Notes: generated by a model from the letters alone, not told the origin. Numbered from the stretch's first letter, positions 10,444 to 23,098 are shown. The stretch: 64,000 bases of DNA from Entomortierella parvispora (GCA_963573315.1 OY752140.1:1116001-1180000); one strand, 5' to 3'. Numbers and translations: made by a program.

Positions 10444-13400
10444 TTATCCACTCATCATAATATTCCTTAATTCCGCCGTGCCCTCTGCCACATCTTTCTG
10501 ATCCAATGTCACAGCAGCATCGTTCACCGATTCGGTGTGCTGCTTGTCACTTTCCTTTGAAGTCGTCGTTGATGTCAGTGTTGTCTTCGTTGTCGATGGG
10601 GTTCTACCAATTTTCATCGAGTCTAAAACCATAGCTGCTGCATCGACAGCCGATCCTGAGCTTCCCTCCACATCCATCATCATTGTAGTTTGATCCTCGT
10701 TCACTGCACCCGAACTGCATGGATTCACTTGGGCTCGCTCGATGGTATCGAATAAAGGAGCTTCGGAAATTAATCCAATCTCAATCACTTCCTGTTCCAC
10801 TTCCATGGATGATGGAGATTCCCCCCCAGATTTCTTCTCAGGGGATGAGCAATTGCCCGCTGGCTTCTCTACTGCCTCCGCCAACGCTTGAATTCCTCCC
10901 TTGGGCTGACGTGTAGTAAAATCTGGCGTGGATCCTATAGTGGTGCGTCTGAGAGAAGTGGATGATCCTCGTAGCATCGACCAAGGATCAAGAGCGTACT
11001 GGTTCGATCTGGGGGCCGCCCTCCTTCTTTCAGTTCCTTCGTCCTCCCCCCCTTCGTTCTCCAAGTCATCATTGTCCGAACCATCTTCGTTTCGGCCGTC
11101 AATGTCCTCATCATCTGAATGTTCAATAGGAGAGCGAGGAGAGGATTGCATTCGCTGGCGTCGCTCTCTGCTTCGAATATTGGATTGCTGCTGTTGCTGA
11201 TCATGGAGTGGCAGTAGGTCTGGAGACGACAATCGAATAGAATATGGGGCATGGGACAAGCTGGGTGTGCTGGCCATCTTGCGAGGTCGGCGCAGACCTG
11301 GGTCTTCTTTGGTTTCATCGTCAATTCTAGTTGCTAGAGCGTTACCGCCCCCAGAGCTGTTAAGGGATGGAGGCGAGGGGATGGATCGGAGTGCGATCGA
11401 GTCCACTCTAAGAGCCTCCGTCGCTGTAGCAATTGAAGTCGAGGATGATCTGGTACGAGTCAAGAGATTATCTGTAGGCACATCCTTATCTATCAGTGGC
11501 GTAGGCGGAGAAGAAGAAGGAGATCGGTATGGCCCCACCGAGGTCCTCTTATTGCTCCCAGCTGTGGTCATGATCAAGTCTTCGTTTGCTGAAGACGCCG
11601 CCTTGGGTGGCCGAGGTCGAGTGAATGGTGTCGAGGCCATCCGTCGTAATGTGCTGCCAAGACTATGAGCAGTGTTTCCAGAATGTACAATCCTGAACTC
11701 TGGCAAGTCCGGTAGTTCATCCATCGTCAACCGTCCACTCGCCTATTGAGAATTACCCAGGAATAACAGTGAATCAAAGATGTTAGTGTGGCATTTTCTC
11801 TTCGCGTCCTAGGACAGCGTTTGGCGTACCCTCCTTTCATCACTAATTCCCCAAACTTTGAGATGCAAAAGGGCAGCAAAGCAACAGGAACTTACCACTA
11901 GCCCAGCCCAGTCCAGATACATCTTAATGGTCAGCTCCAAGTGCTGACCCGAAGCAATTTCAACACAACCCCATGGGTGATCTTTGCACCGAGTTCCATA
12001 TTTCACTTGAAGTAGTTGAGCGTACTCGGCTACTTCCGAGAATTGGACGGTGTTCTTGCCAGGCACTGAAGTAGGTGCAGACAAAGGACCAGAGTTAGAG
12101 GCAGAAGCCCTAGAGGATAACGGCAGAGGAGTCATCTCGGACGCACTTCTAGGCGAGAACACCAGGGCGCTGCCACTACTGCTTGTATGTCGATGATGAT
12201 TAAGACGTGGCTGTTGCAGTTGGTCGCCATCTGAGGGTCGAAAGTGGTGGGTTGGACGGGAGATATGACCGACATAGGACCTGTGATCCAGATGAGAAGG
12301 GCGGCTGCTAGCAGACGAGCTCGAGGACGTTGACTCTGGAGGCGAATCGCGAACTCGAGGGATACTGTCCCGTCTGCGGATTGCAAATCCGGTCGAACTC
12401 TCATCCTGCATCAGGTCTGGTGAAGGAGATCGAAGGTCACGCGAACGAGAAGGAGTGTGATATTGAGGGGGAAGAGCAGAAGAGGATCCTACTTCTCCAG
12501 CACGAGCGTGATGGACTGGCTTTTGGTACAATACAGAGCTTGTGGCATACAGGCCAGGGACATGTTTGACCTGAGTATAGTAAGTCATAGTATTAGTACG
12601 GTCATAGTACTTTGCTTAATCATACTCGGTGCGTCTACTTACCGCCGAAGCTCGAGCTTGACTGAGTAAAGTTCCTGTGGAAGCTCGACGTTTGAGAGGC
12701 TGATATCTGTTCGGATCTTCATCCATGTCATCAAACTCGTCGACACCATCTCGTCGACGTTCCTCCAGTTCATCATCGTCCTCTCTGAGCTCGTCCTCTT
12801 GTATATCATCTTCTTCAACCTCTTCACCCTCCAAACTCGCGGAGGTTGGGATACGACCTATTGCAATATCAAATTAGAAACTGATCCAAAATAACCCCCT
12901 ACTACCACCATACGCACTTCTAATTAGTCTTTGCAACCATGATTCTATAAGCTTACGTTTCTTGAATCCCGGTTCATCGCGTTTCCGCTTTGAGAGGGCG
13001 CTCGATGTCAAACCGGCAAAGGAATCTGGATGCGAGCCACGAGAATCGAGACCTGAGCTTGATCCATGCGAGATTGAAGCATGTCCACGAAAGGAGAGGT
13101 CTTGCGCGCTGGGTGTACGCGCGTGATGAGAGGGCATTAGAATGGGTGCTGGGGTACTGTACGACTTCTGCGGTGTCATTTGCTGATGTAGGCGTTGCTG
13201 TGGTTGGTTTTGCGAACCAGGGTGATTGGCGTAGACCTGCTGTTGCTGTTGTTGGTGAAGCTGCTTATTGGAGTGCGGCATTTGGGTCCGTTGCTGTTGT
13301 TGGTGGGATTGCCTCTGCTGCATTGAAGGTTGTTGTTGTTGGTAAGAATACGGTTGCTGTTGCTGAAGGCTAGGGTGCGGTCTCTGAGAGATGGACAGGT

Positions 13401-14421
13401 TGGCAATCTGAGTGGTGTCGATCGAGGAGGACGAGTAATGATGGCCGATTCGACCTCCTCCACCTCCTCCTTGGGCGATATACACACCTCCACTGGATTG
13501 CCGCTGCCGATTCGCCTGAGAGCCGTAAGAGTGCCCATGTCCTTCGTCGTCTCCATTCTCGGTCATCATCACTGGATGTAATGTCAGTTCCCTCAGCAGA
13601 CCGACGACTTGCTCATCGTAACGGACATCGTCCCAGGGGAAACCTAGATTTTCCTGGTGCTTCTTGAGTCCATTCACGTACCAGTGTAGGTTACTCGACT
13701 TGATTCTCTTTGACTGGTGGTGGAGGTACTTGAGAATAGCTTCCTTCGAGATTGGATACAAGGTACCATCCGGGTTCAGAAGACTAAGTTCTTCTGCGAT
13801 TTTGGAGTAGGTTCTCCAGGCGGTTGCGTAAGGGTCCTTCTTCTTTGGCATCACCACCGCTCCCATCATTGCTCCTCCTCCTCCTATATTGCCCCCGACG
13901 CTCGCAGTGGATCCAGTATTATCAAAAGTCATGCCACCTATTCTGTTCGAGTTTGAGATCATAGTGATATTACCTGCGGATGCGCTATGGTGAAGTCGAG
14001 GTTGAAGGGAAGGTGCGATAGGCGGCCGTTGTTGCTGGCTCTGAGATTGCTGATAGATCTGTAAGGAGGACTGAGAGTAAGCCATGCCATGAGGAGGCAG
14101 CAACTGATGCAGGCCGGGATCCTGATAATGAAATGATTGCTGCTGCCTTGATGGATGATTCGTTGGAGGAAGGTTACCCGCTGCCACAAGACCGGATGAG
14201 TCTGGTGTTGGAGCGGATGATTGTTGTTGTTGGTCCTGATGTTGCTGCTGTTGCTGCTGTTGGTGGTGTTGCTGAAGCTGCTGTTGTTGAGCAGCCGAGA
14301 CCCTGAATTGGACGTTTCGATGACCGGCTGGGCCTTGACCCTGTCCTTGACTCGGCTGGCTACCGGATGAGGTGGATCCAACAGTAGCATCTTGCATACC
14401 AGCATTTGAGCTACTCATCAT
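10444..14421 (-). CDS. Large Gln/Ser-rich protein with integrase-like helical block (1217 aa)
   Basis: Four exons on the minus strand: 14421-12957, 12857-12643, 12570-11896, 11742-10444. Spliced length is 3654 bases. The N-terminus (1-190) is Gln/Ser-rich with polyQ runs. Residues about 193-285 form a compact helical block starting DPYATAWRTYSKIAEEL and containing YPISKEAILKYLHHQSKRIK and LHWYVNGLKKHQENLGFPW. By topology this resembles the N-terminal core-binding (SAM-like) domain of tyrosine recombinases, which fungi have reused in DNA-binding proteins; that is inference. A second ordered island lies near residues 735-800 (KYGTRCKDHPWGCVEIASG, then LDWAGLV across the last splice). There is a KRKRDEPGFKKR nuclear-signal-like patch at the end of exon 1, an acidic exon 2 and a Ser-rich tail. 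The first donor is ambiguous: GTAAGC at 12956 or a later GT site in the same phase. It is likely a nuclear regulator of unknown target. Confidence 0.8.
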
Positions 14422-16471
14422 GACGCGGCCCTGTGAATTACGCTCCTTTTGGTCGTTGGAAGATATAAAATAAACTTCTTGTTTGTCCTCTGCTATCCTC
14501 CCTCTGTTGGATGTCGTTATGGTGGTTGGTGAGGCGAGAGACTTGAAATATCGGAAAGAAAGGAAAAAGAAAGAGGGAAAGAAAACAAAAATAACAAAGA
14601 GCAGGATATATGAGTGCCCAAACGGCTCAAATCTAGGTGGTTTTCAATATGAACAAGCAATATGAACAAGCAATACTCACAGTTGGATGGCAAAAGAGCA
14701 CACATCATAGCCAAATCAAGCGGGAGGGGGAAGATGGGAGGTAGAGAGGTAGGGAGAGAGGGTGTGTCAGTGGTCTTTCCATGGTGCTCATCGATGATTC
14801 TCCCCCAGGGTCTGCATGCATTGTCCCCATGCACACCAGGTTGTCCAAGGTATCGATTTTGATTTCAAAAGGTGGTTTTTATATTCAAGGGATAGCAATG
14901 GTGTGAGCATGCAGCCAATGAGGAAGAAAAAATACTGGTGATGTAGGTTCTCAGTCACTGAAGCGTCGAGGGGGGGTGGGAGGAGGAGGAGGAGAACAAG
15001 GCACTGTCTTGAAAGTGAATATTTCTGGGAACTGAAGTAGATCGCAGTATGACTGCATGGACTGGCGTAGCATTGGAAAAAAAGAAGAGAGGAGAGTGGT
15101 CGCAACAAAGAAGGAAAGGAAGGGGTGCAGCGATGGAGGGGGTGAATACACAACAGAGAGAAACAGAAGCAGGTAGGGAACAAACACAACTAAGTAAACC
15201 TGGTTGATGAGCGTAGTGAGGGAGAAAAAAAGAGGGGTAAGGAAAAAAAAAAAAAAAAAAAAAAAGGCGATATTGGTCTCATCGCCTGCACAGGAGGAGC
15301 AGGAAACTGGAGAAAGGAGAGGGGGCACTTTCGATGTCATTGCCACACACGCAACACAAAACCAATTCCAGCATCCAAAGCGTCAGAGAAAGGAACGACC
15401 ACGCACCCAAAAATACAGAAAAGTATGAAGACAAAATGAAAACAAACATCGTGGGATGATAACCAAACGAGCTAAGGAGATCTGCGATAAAGTAGCAATC
15501 GAAGGGTTGGAGCGTGGTTGGGGACGGGATACGTGCAGACAGAGTGCTTGAAAGACAACAGGCTGTTGAGTGCATGAGATGCAATTCACAACATTCCACT
15601 CATTCCATTTTGATTAACGCTGCCGAAACAGCTCATTCGTCTGCCTCAGTCTCATTCGCGACCTGTGAAAAGCGCGTTCAGACGCGTCATAGTTTGGACT
15701 GAGCCCGCCATCGCACAGTGCTCCTACCTCGTTGACCGAGTTCTAGTTTTGGACGACTGTAAGACAGTTGACAGTGATTATGAGGTACAGAGCGGAAGAG
15801 AGATTATGAAAGGGAGTGGTGACAGTAGGTGGGATGGAGAAAAGAGAGAAGGAGGAAGACCAGTGTAATATAACCTCTCTTACAAAGGGGGGAGAAAAAG
15901 TAAATGCAGAACAAATCCCCCTATTTGATTCCCTATCGCTAGTTCTCTGCGTCCAGGTTTACATCCAGCCAGGGAGGGTCCGTGTGTCGCAATAGCATGC
16001 CTTGTTGACAAGATTAAAGGGTTTTTTTTCTTGGGACAGCCTCTTGCCGACGATGAATCTAAACAAGGAGTGACAGGGGTACAAAACCAGCACCAAAGCC
16101 GGAGTAGAATTGGTGGCGATAGATATCCCCCCATTGACCTCTCAGTTATTTTTGCCACCAATTCAAAAAGTTTTGGCATACACCAATGCTCGGGAGCAGA
16201 TGCCAGCCCATCATGTTTGATAGCCAATTCATCCCTTAGGAAGCTTCGACCCATGATCGTATTCTTGTCATATATACAAGAATCCAATAGATCCAAGAAG
16301 AAGGGGGAAGAGCAATTGAAAGCTGGGTCTCTGCATTCTTCGAAAGCAATTGTTATGCAAAACATGTTTGAGATTAAACAATGTCTTTATGGCAAAAAGC
16401 TCTCATTCCTTTCCCTTTCCTCATCGTAATTCATCACCTCATGATATCCTCCTCTTCACTTTTTTGGGTCT
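14422..16471. other. Non-coding interval, 2.0 kb, upstream of the Gln-rich protein gene
   Basis: Upstream region of the minus-strand Gln-rich gene and downstream of the Stm1-like gene. It is purine-rich on + (pyrimidine-rich on the coding strand), holds an A23 run (15243-15265) and has no supported gene. Confidence 0.7.
15243..15265. repeat. A23 homopolymer
   Basis: Pure run of 23 A (T23 on the minus strand), about 820 bases upstream of the Gln-rich protein start codon. Confidence 0.9.
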
Positions 16472-18141
16472 CTACTGGGAGCCGAGGCTGGGGAAGAGGT
16501 TGGTGTCGTCAACGTTGACGGTGGATGCGCCGCGGGCACCACCGCGACGGGGGGCAGACGAAGGGGCACCACCACGGGCACCACCGCGAGCACCGCCGCG
16601 GGCACCACGCTCACCACCACGGCCACCACGGAAGGCACCGCGGGGGGCAGGCTCACGAGCAGGCTCGGTGTAGCGAACCTCAATGTCCTTGATCAAGACC
16701 TTGGACTCCTTCTTGCCCTTCTTAGTCTTGGCGACAGAGTCAGCACGCATCTTGATGAAATCGCCGGTCTCCTCGACTTCGAGAACCTTGGCATTCTTCC
16801 ACTGAGAGTCGTCAGCGCCAGCGTTGGCGGCACGAGCAGCGGGGAGGGCGATCTTGAGCGACTTGGCAGCCTTCTCCTGGAGATAGTCATCAAGGGTCTT
16901 GACGACAACCTCGGGCTCAACGGGCTCGGGGGTAGCAGCAGCAGACTCCTCGTTCCTAGATAATCCCAAATGTCAAAACGAACTTGTTGTCAGGAAGGGT
17001 ATGTCGTCTTTTGTTTTCTTTCGATCATCCTGGCGAGTCCAAGTCCATCCTGGAGAGATATCCCTTGAAGCTCCCGCACACTTACAGGGCGTCCTTCTCA
17101 CCCTCAAGAGGGGCAGTGGTGGCATCACCCATGACCTTGTGCTCCTTCTTGTCACTGTTCTCAATGCCGGTGCCGGAGTGACGGTCAAAGCCACCGTGGC
17201 GACCGCCGCGAGCTCCACGAGGAGCGCGGGTGCCACGGGGGGCACGAGGGGTAGACTCGCCATCGCGAGGAGCACGGTCGAAACGGGGTCCACGGGGAGC
17301 TAAAGACATCAAACAGGATGGCTGTTAATATACAATTCCATTCCCACGCTACCGGTAGAAAGTTGAATCCTGATCTCCTGCTCATATCTCGATTGACTGA
17401 TAGTCCTTCTAGGGAGCTATTATCCGAGGTTCGGTACTCAATTGCCCCAATTGTAGGGAAACAACAAGGGTTCGGACGTGTTCTATCAAAGGAATTCCGG
17501 GAGAAATTGGTCCTGCAACAGAGAGGACAAGATTCCATGGTGACAACGCCTCAGACCTGTTGACTGCTGGCGATCAAATCATCTTGACGGCGACACTCTG
17601 AGAAGAAGATGGGGGGAGGGGGGTGTCGTGCGAACGAGTAGAAGATGCCAAAAAAGAGCTGCAATGGAATTTGGCGTATATCGGCCTTTTGGGTTGGAAG
17701 ACACGCGAGCTCCACTGCACACCGTCCTTGTCACCTTTCTCGTGTGAGCGGAGGTAAGGATGGGCCGACGTGTCAGGGAAATGTAGACTGGACTAGATTG
17801 GACCCAAAAAGACGGCTCAAGCAGTAGAAAAACAAACAAAAGTTCCCCTCCACCGCGGACGGCTGCTTTGGAGCGTCATTTTCTTCCTGTGCCCAGAATA
17901 GAGGAGTCAGTGTGAGTAAGTTCATAAAAAGCCCTTTACCATCGTTGTTGGTGTTGTTCTCCCTGGGCTTGTTAGGGCGGGCGTTGTCCTTGCGGGGGCC
18001 CTTGTTGTCAGCAGCCTTGGAGGCAACGGGGGTGGAGGCAGTCTTGGCCACGGGCTTGGTCTCCTTCTTGACGGCGGGGATCTGGATCTCCTGATCCTGC
18101 GCGTCGTCGTTGAGGAGGTCGAAGGGGTTTGCAGAGGCCAT
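16472..18141 (-). CDS. Stm1/SERBP1-family ribosome-associated RNA-binding protein (314 aa)
   Basis: Four exons on the minus strand: 18141-17940, 17882-17838, 17299-17086, 16955-16472. The product is 314 residues. It begins MASANPFDLLNDDAQDQE, as expected for Stm1 and SERBP1/HABP4 proteins, which have a short acidic NxFxLLxDDxxD start. A Lys/Pro-rich stretch, an RGG/RAPR-rich middle (about 83-130), the family motif VKTLDDYLQEK near residue 178, and a second RGG box (GAFRGGRGGERGARGG) near the C-terminus follow. These proteins sit on the 80S ribosome and clamp inactive ribosomes during starvation. Exons 1, 3 and 4 are well supported. The 45-base exon 2 and its sites (AAG acceptor, GTTTGT donor) are chosen to keep frame and are the weakest part. 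The 538-base second intron is long, as is common in ribosome-related genes. Confidence 0.83.
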
Positions 18142-18530
18142 TGAATGGGATGTGAGGTGAATGCAAAGAAGGGTGAGAGAGAAGGTCAAAAGACAAAATG
18201 CAAGCACGGAATGGGACTGTTGTGAATGAATCTCATCGCCATTCTCTCCTGCCAGCTTCACCTCTTCTGCCTTGGGACTGTTCTTTTTTTCTCCTTGCTT
18301 CCAAGAAGTTTTACACGAGAAGAGCGACCTTCGACGCGATCGCATCCATCCATCCGTCTATCCTTTCTTCTCACTCTCGTCGTCGCGACTCTGCACCGTC
18401 GCACGCAAGGCATCCCACTCTATGCAGATAGATGATTCCTTCCTTCATTCCCAATTGCTCTCCTCTCTTTCACTTGGATACTTGATGGATGGATGGATGC
18501 GAGAAAGAGTCACGTGATTTTATTCGATGG
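18142..18530. other. Stm1-like gene promoter / amidase 3' region
   Basis: 389 bases between two minus-strand genes. I see no gene, only mixed pyrimidine-rich and purine-rich blocks, probably the Stm1-like promoter and leader. Confidence 0.6.
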
Positions 18531-20927
18531 TTACTCCGAGTCAAAGCCCAACCAGATCTTAGGCTTTTGTCGCGTCTCCAGCACGCTTTCGCACACGTTG
18601 GCAATATGGATAAGACGCCTCTCGTCCCACCATTGACCCATAAACTGAATTCCGACAGGGAATCCAGTCTCGTACAGATCGCCATTCACCTTGTGATGGT
18701 ACTTCTCCTCAGTGTATCCAGCTACAGCGGTGATACCGGGGATACCTGTGAAGTTGCACATCATCATGTATTGCATCGCTTTCACGCTGTTCAAGTAGTT
18801 GGATTCGCCGTGGGAGAGAGCACCGGCATTGATCCTGGGTGGCAGATTGCCTGTTGTTGGGGTCACGATAACGTCTACAATGCCTCCCTTGCTAGGATAA
18901 GTTGACTGATGGTGCTTGTCCGCAGCCTTGTGACCAAACAAGGTCTCCAAGAAACGGATGCTTCTAGTGCGCTGCTGCTGGGCGAGGAAGTATTCCTGAG
19001 CTTTCATACTTCCAATCATGGCCACCTCCAGCCGAGTCTGGTGGTTCAGCTTGCGACGGTTAGCCTACAACAGTGCCAATTGAGAAGTTAATGCCCGACC
19101 ACCCGTATATCTCCTAAACTCGATTACAAGCAAATCTTGGGAAAACAACATACCCAGACTTTGGAAATCATCTCTGTCACGATCGTCAAGTTGTGGGCCT
19201 TGGCGTTCTCTAGCAGCTCGGGAATCTCAATATCAACCAAGATTGCTCCATGAGCTTTCACAAGGCTGTCCAACATCTTGTAACAAATCTGTGCAATCTC
19301 TGGGTGCGTGACATCTTCAAACCACTGGCGGTAAATTCCGATACGCAGACCTTGCAAAAACCCAGTAGACGCGGTCTTGATGGAGATAGGCGCAGGTAGA
19401 GCCACAGGCGGCTGGAACAAGGAGTTGGAGTCCTAAGCATAATAGTACAACCGAGATTAGCAAATGGATATCGACATACGATAATACCTTAACTTATATG
19501 CCCAGCCTTACATTTTCATCCTTTCCAGAAATAATCGCATAAACGATAGCCAAATCCTCCATGTTGGCACACATGGGGCCGCTGAGTGCGACTGTGGGAG
19601 CCAAGGGGTACTCCCCGCGAGATGACACGCGTCCCTGAGTAGGCTTCAGTCCATAGATTCCACAGTAAGCACAGGGGGCACGGACGGATCCGCCTCCATC
19701 GCATCCAATAGCAATTGGACACAATCTGATCGTGAGAAGCAGAAAAGGTAACAATTAGAGAAAGTACACACATTCAGACTAAGGGTTTATCTTCTGAAAA
19801 CAAGTACTTACCCTGCGGCCACTGCCGCTGCTGAACCTCCTGAACTTCCTCCTGTGGAGTGGTTCGGCTGATAAGGATTGCGGGGGGTGGTAGTGCTCGG
19901 GTTAAAGTTGGTAAGACCAAGGCCTATTCATGTCATCAAGGAACTTTTTGAGTTAGGCCCGCAAACAGTTTACCGTAGCATTAATCATTACAACCAAATA
20001 TCAAACGCTATTGGTTACCGATTTCATGCATTGTTGATTTTCCAAAGATGATGGCACCTTTTGCTCGGAGGAGAGCCACCAAGTGAGCGTCGGACTTGGC
20101 TGGATTTCCTTTGTTAATGAAAGTCGTACCCACCCCTGTCTCATATCCTTCGACATCGACCTCATCTACAAGCACGATGAAATGTGAGGCGAAAGATGTT
20201 GAGCAAGCATGTCACATGAAGCGACCAATGCGTGGGAGCAGAAATATGACTCTTTCAATTTGCTACCTTTCACGATAATAGGAACACCATCCAGGATGCT
20301 GAGAGGAGCTCCCTCGCGGTAACGCGCAGCAGATGCAATGGCCTGCTTTCGGATGGACTCCTCGTTCCAGCTCCAGACTGCGCCCAAAGGAGGAGAGATC
20401 TGATCAGACTGTTTGATGAACGCGATCAGCTCTTCGGCAACCTGTGGACACATCGAGCAAACGCGGTTAGAGCTTTAGACGATCTACTCAGACCAGAAGA
20501 GCATCCTTTCTGCCTCCACTAGTGTTTCTCAAACCTTGATGGGATCAGCTCCCCCGTTCTTTTTGTACGACACATAAAAGTCGCGACAGGATCGGAAGCA
20601 GTTGTTAGGAGTTGGTGAAGTCGGCGGCGCAGAGTGAAGTTGCTGGTCGGCCTCATGCTGCAAACGCTTCAGGTACTCGTCGGCACTGACGACGCTCTTT
20701 CCATCAGGAGCGGCAGCCAGGACCATTTCGGAGACGGGTGCCCAGATGGGCATGTTCGTGGGGGACTCTTCGTACTCAATATTTCGCAGGATATAGAGAT
20801 CAGCATCGTTGCAGAGGTGAGTGGTCAATCCGGTGGTATCGCCAATCCGCTCAAGGACGTTGGCGAGAACTGCCAAGAGTCGACCAGAGACGATGGGTGT
20901 GGTGGGGTCTTTGAGATTGTAAGCCAT
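18531..20927 (-). CDS. Amidase-signature hydrolase, FAAH-like (617 aa)
   Basis: Seven exons on the minus strand: 20927-20535, 20441-20267, 20165-20019, 19923-19812, 19725-19512, 19432-19154, 19064-18531. Phases agree throughout and give 617 residues. Amidase-signature enzymes cleave linear amides with a Ser-cisSer-Lys triad. Here the Lys is K189 (PIIVK, at the exon 2 border), the bridging Ser is S265 in GGSSGGSAA, and the nucleophile is S289 in [11 protein letters not shown]. The 24-residue spacing between the two Ser equals that of mammalian [12 protein letters not shown] and [11 protein letters not shown] after the nucleophile are also typical. The N-terminal 120 residues have no membrane span, so this is probably a soluble fungal amidase rather than the mitochondrial GatA subunit. 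Natural substrate unknown. The MAYNLKDP start is preferred over an in-frame upstream ATG in pyrimidine-rich sequence. Confidence 0.9.
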
Positions 20928-21432
20928 TGCAAAGGGAATGCAGTAAGCAGATGGAGTGAAGGACAGATGGGGGAATGAAGATGTTTGAGCAGAGGAGAAG
21001 AAGAGAAGGCTGTTAGCCAGTGGGCGCTCCACAGTTTTGCTCGGCTCGGGGAATGGCGCAGGCAAGGATTCTCGTCTTCGGTCCAGCGCGCGCTGCTCTC
21101 AGGTCGAGACCCCTTCGGTCTTCCTTTTGGTGAAGAATGAACAAGGTTAGACTAGGACCTCTCGCCCTCGCTGGCGACCAAAGCGCAGCCGCATACGGTG
21201 TGCTCTTGCGATCGTTCAAGGGAGGCATCGTCACGCGTGTTCATAATCATCCTAGGACGACTGTGCCTGCAGGCACAAACGTCGGCCGGAGCGTTGATTG
21301 CGGATCATGGGCTTCTGGGCCTGACCCTGGCCGGCGGGTCATCTTGAGGATAACACCTACCCCTGTCATGACGGTCGGTCGGTCACCCTTGGTCGGCCCA
21401 GGTGAGCTGCACCCTGACAACACGGTGACACT
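20928..21432. other. Divergent promoter region, amidase / membrane protein
   Basis: 505 bases between divergent genes. It is locally GC-rich around 21140-21430, with a CGGTCGGTCGGT stretch near 21374. No gene recognised. Confidence 0.55.
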
Positions 21433-22833
21433 GTGCATGCCTCAACGTCCGTTTCTCATCATGACCCTTGTTGTTCGGTTCTATCTTTGGGTCTTGTCCG
21501 CCTTTTTTTATTTTTTCAGTCACTCTCCAACAGCCACTGTCATCCTCCTTTCCTTCTCTCTTCTTTCTTCCGTATCAGCTCTGCACCCCTCTCTTCTTCG
21601 TCCACCGCCACCATCTCCTTCTCCTCCTATTTCTCGCTACCATTGCCACTTTCTTCTTCGTCGCCAGTGCCTTTGATCTTGAGAATGGGCGCCAGGAGCC
21701 ATTCATACAACAATATAAATTTAGATGGCAGATCTCGTCTTTTGCCCTCAGATCACAAACAACCTTCTTCAGCAACCAAGGATCAAGAACAAAAATGCCA
21801 CCGTCGCCATCGTGGTCGACACCATTCCTCACTCATTGGGCATCCCCGCCACTCTTCTAGTAGCGCCCCACACTCACAAACCCAGCATCCCCAACCAACA
21901 CCATCTCGAAATCCCTCGGCTGCAACCCCGGTACCGCTTCTACCACACCCCCCGCATATCCCTCCCATACCTCATGTCCCTCAATCAAGCTCTAGTTTCA
22001 ACTCCCCATTGTCTCCGTCTCCGTCCGCTTTGCCTCGGCCCTCCATCACGTCCACTACTTTTGCTGATGCAGCAACAGCGAGTCCAAGCTTCACGTCGCT
22101 TTCCAGCTCTGCCAGCTTTACAACGGCTTTTGTGTCTTTAATTACATCAGGAAGCTCGGCGTCAGGAAGCTCGGCGTCCATTACAGAAGACTCAGTACCA
22201 GGATTCCCTACCAACTCTTCCAAGATCTCGGGTTCGTCTTCTTTGACGAATTTGGGCATAGTCCTTGGAATTGTCGTTGGAGGATTGGCTCTGATGGGGT
22301 TGGTAGCTGTCTTTTGGTTCAGGTACCTGGATCGACAAAGGAATAGAAAGGACTTGATGCTGCAACAGGACTATCCATCGCAGGGGCTATGGGGAGGTGA
22401 TTCAGAAAATGGGATGGCAGCGACTATGGGGAGTGGCAATACGATAGACGTCACTGGAACGAACGGCGCAGGCGCCATCGCTTCAATAGGCACGGTGATG
22501 GCAAGACCTTCATATCCACAGATGACTTCATTCCGGCACGAGACATTCATGGCTCTGGTCAAGGAGGCGGCCTTGGGGTTCTATGCTCCTAGTCTGGATC
22601 ATTTACCAGCAGCGGCGGGTTCTCTGTCTGCAGAAGGACCTGTTGTAAGCACGAACACAGTTATTGCCAGAGGCGGTGAGGTGAAGGAGGAGGAAGAGGA
22701 GGAAGAAGAAGAGAGCAAGCGCGGGCAAGAGGGAGGCAGCCAGGGACCCAGCGACAACAGCAGTGAAGGCGAGCTCGAGTACCTTGATGCTGGATCGCTT
22801 CGTCCTCCAGCAGTGCATCGCATCCCACATTAA
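21433..22833 (+). CDS. Ser/Thr/Pro-rich single-span membrane protein (up to 466 aa)
   Basis: One open frame with a Ser/Thr/Pro/His-rich N-terminal half, typical of an O-glycosylated fungal surface stalk. A single membrane span follows (GIVLGIVVGGLALMGLVAVF at about 275-295), then the basic stop-transfer FRYLDRQRNRK and an acidic cytoplasmic tail of about 165 residues with a poly-Glu run. The layout resembles cell-wall stress sensors (Mid2/Wsc type), but no Cys-rich WSC domain is present, so sensor function is only a guess. The start is uncertain. The ATG at 21433 gives a hydrophobic, signal-like N-terminus, but that sequence lies in a pyrimidine-rich block that may be leader. The ATG at 21685 (MGARSHSYNN) gives 382 residues without a signal. 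The stop at 22831-22833 is firm. Confidence 0.65.
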   Translation: MHASTSVSHHDPCCSVLSLGLVRLFLFFQSLSNSHCHPPFLLSSFFRISSAPLSSSSTATISFSSYFSLPLPLSSSSPVPLILRMGARSHSYNNINLDGRSRLLPSDHKQPSSATKDQEQKCHRRHRGRHHSSLIGHPRHSSSSAPHSQTQHPQPTPSRNPSAATPVPLLPHPPHIPPIPHVPQSSSSFNSPLSPSPSALPRPSITSTTFADAATASPSFTSLSSSASFTTAFVSLITSGSSASGSSASITEDSVPGFPTNSSKISGSSSLTNLGIVLGIVVGGLALMGLVAVFWFRYLDRQRNRKDLMLQQDYPSQGLWGGDSENGMAATMGSGNTIDVTGTNGAGAIASIGTVMARPSYPQMTSFRHETFMALVKEAALGFYAPSLDHLPAAAGSLSAEGPVVSTNTVIARGGEVKEEEEEEEEESKRGQEGGSQGPSDNSSEGELEYLDAGSLRPPAVHRIPH

Positions 22834-23098
22834 TAAACGAAGAGCAGCCAATCACAGACCGACAATGCACAGACAGACAGACCAAAGACCAGCCAACAAC
22901 GGGCTTCCTTCCTTCCTTTGCATTCCATCTGCTTTTGCATCCCCTTCGCTCGCTCATTTGCATCACCACATCCCCTCTTCTTCTTCTTCTTCTCTTCCGT
23001 CGTATCTTCAGACAAAGGACTGGCACCCCCTCGCCACCTCAACAACACACCCCTCACAACACACACACCAACACACCAGGAGATTTTACTAGAACACG

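Noticed and set aside
17540-17605. C/D-box-like signals on the minus strand inside the Stm1-like intron (stem CGCC/GGCG)
   Set aside because: The whole unit would be only about 50 bases, too short for a C/D snoRNA, and box C is imperfect.
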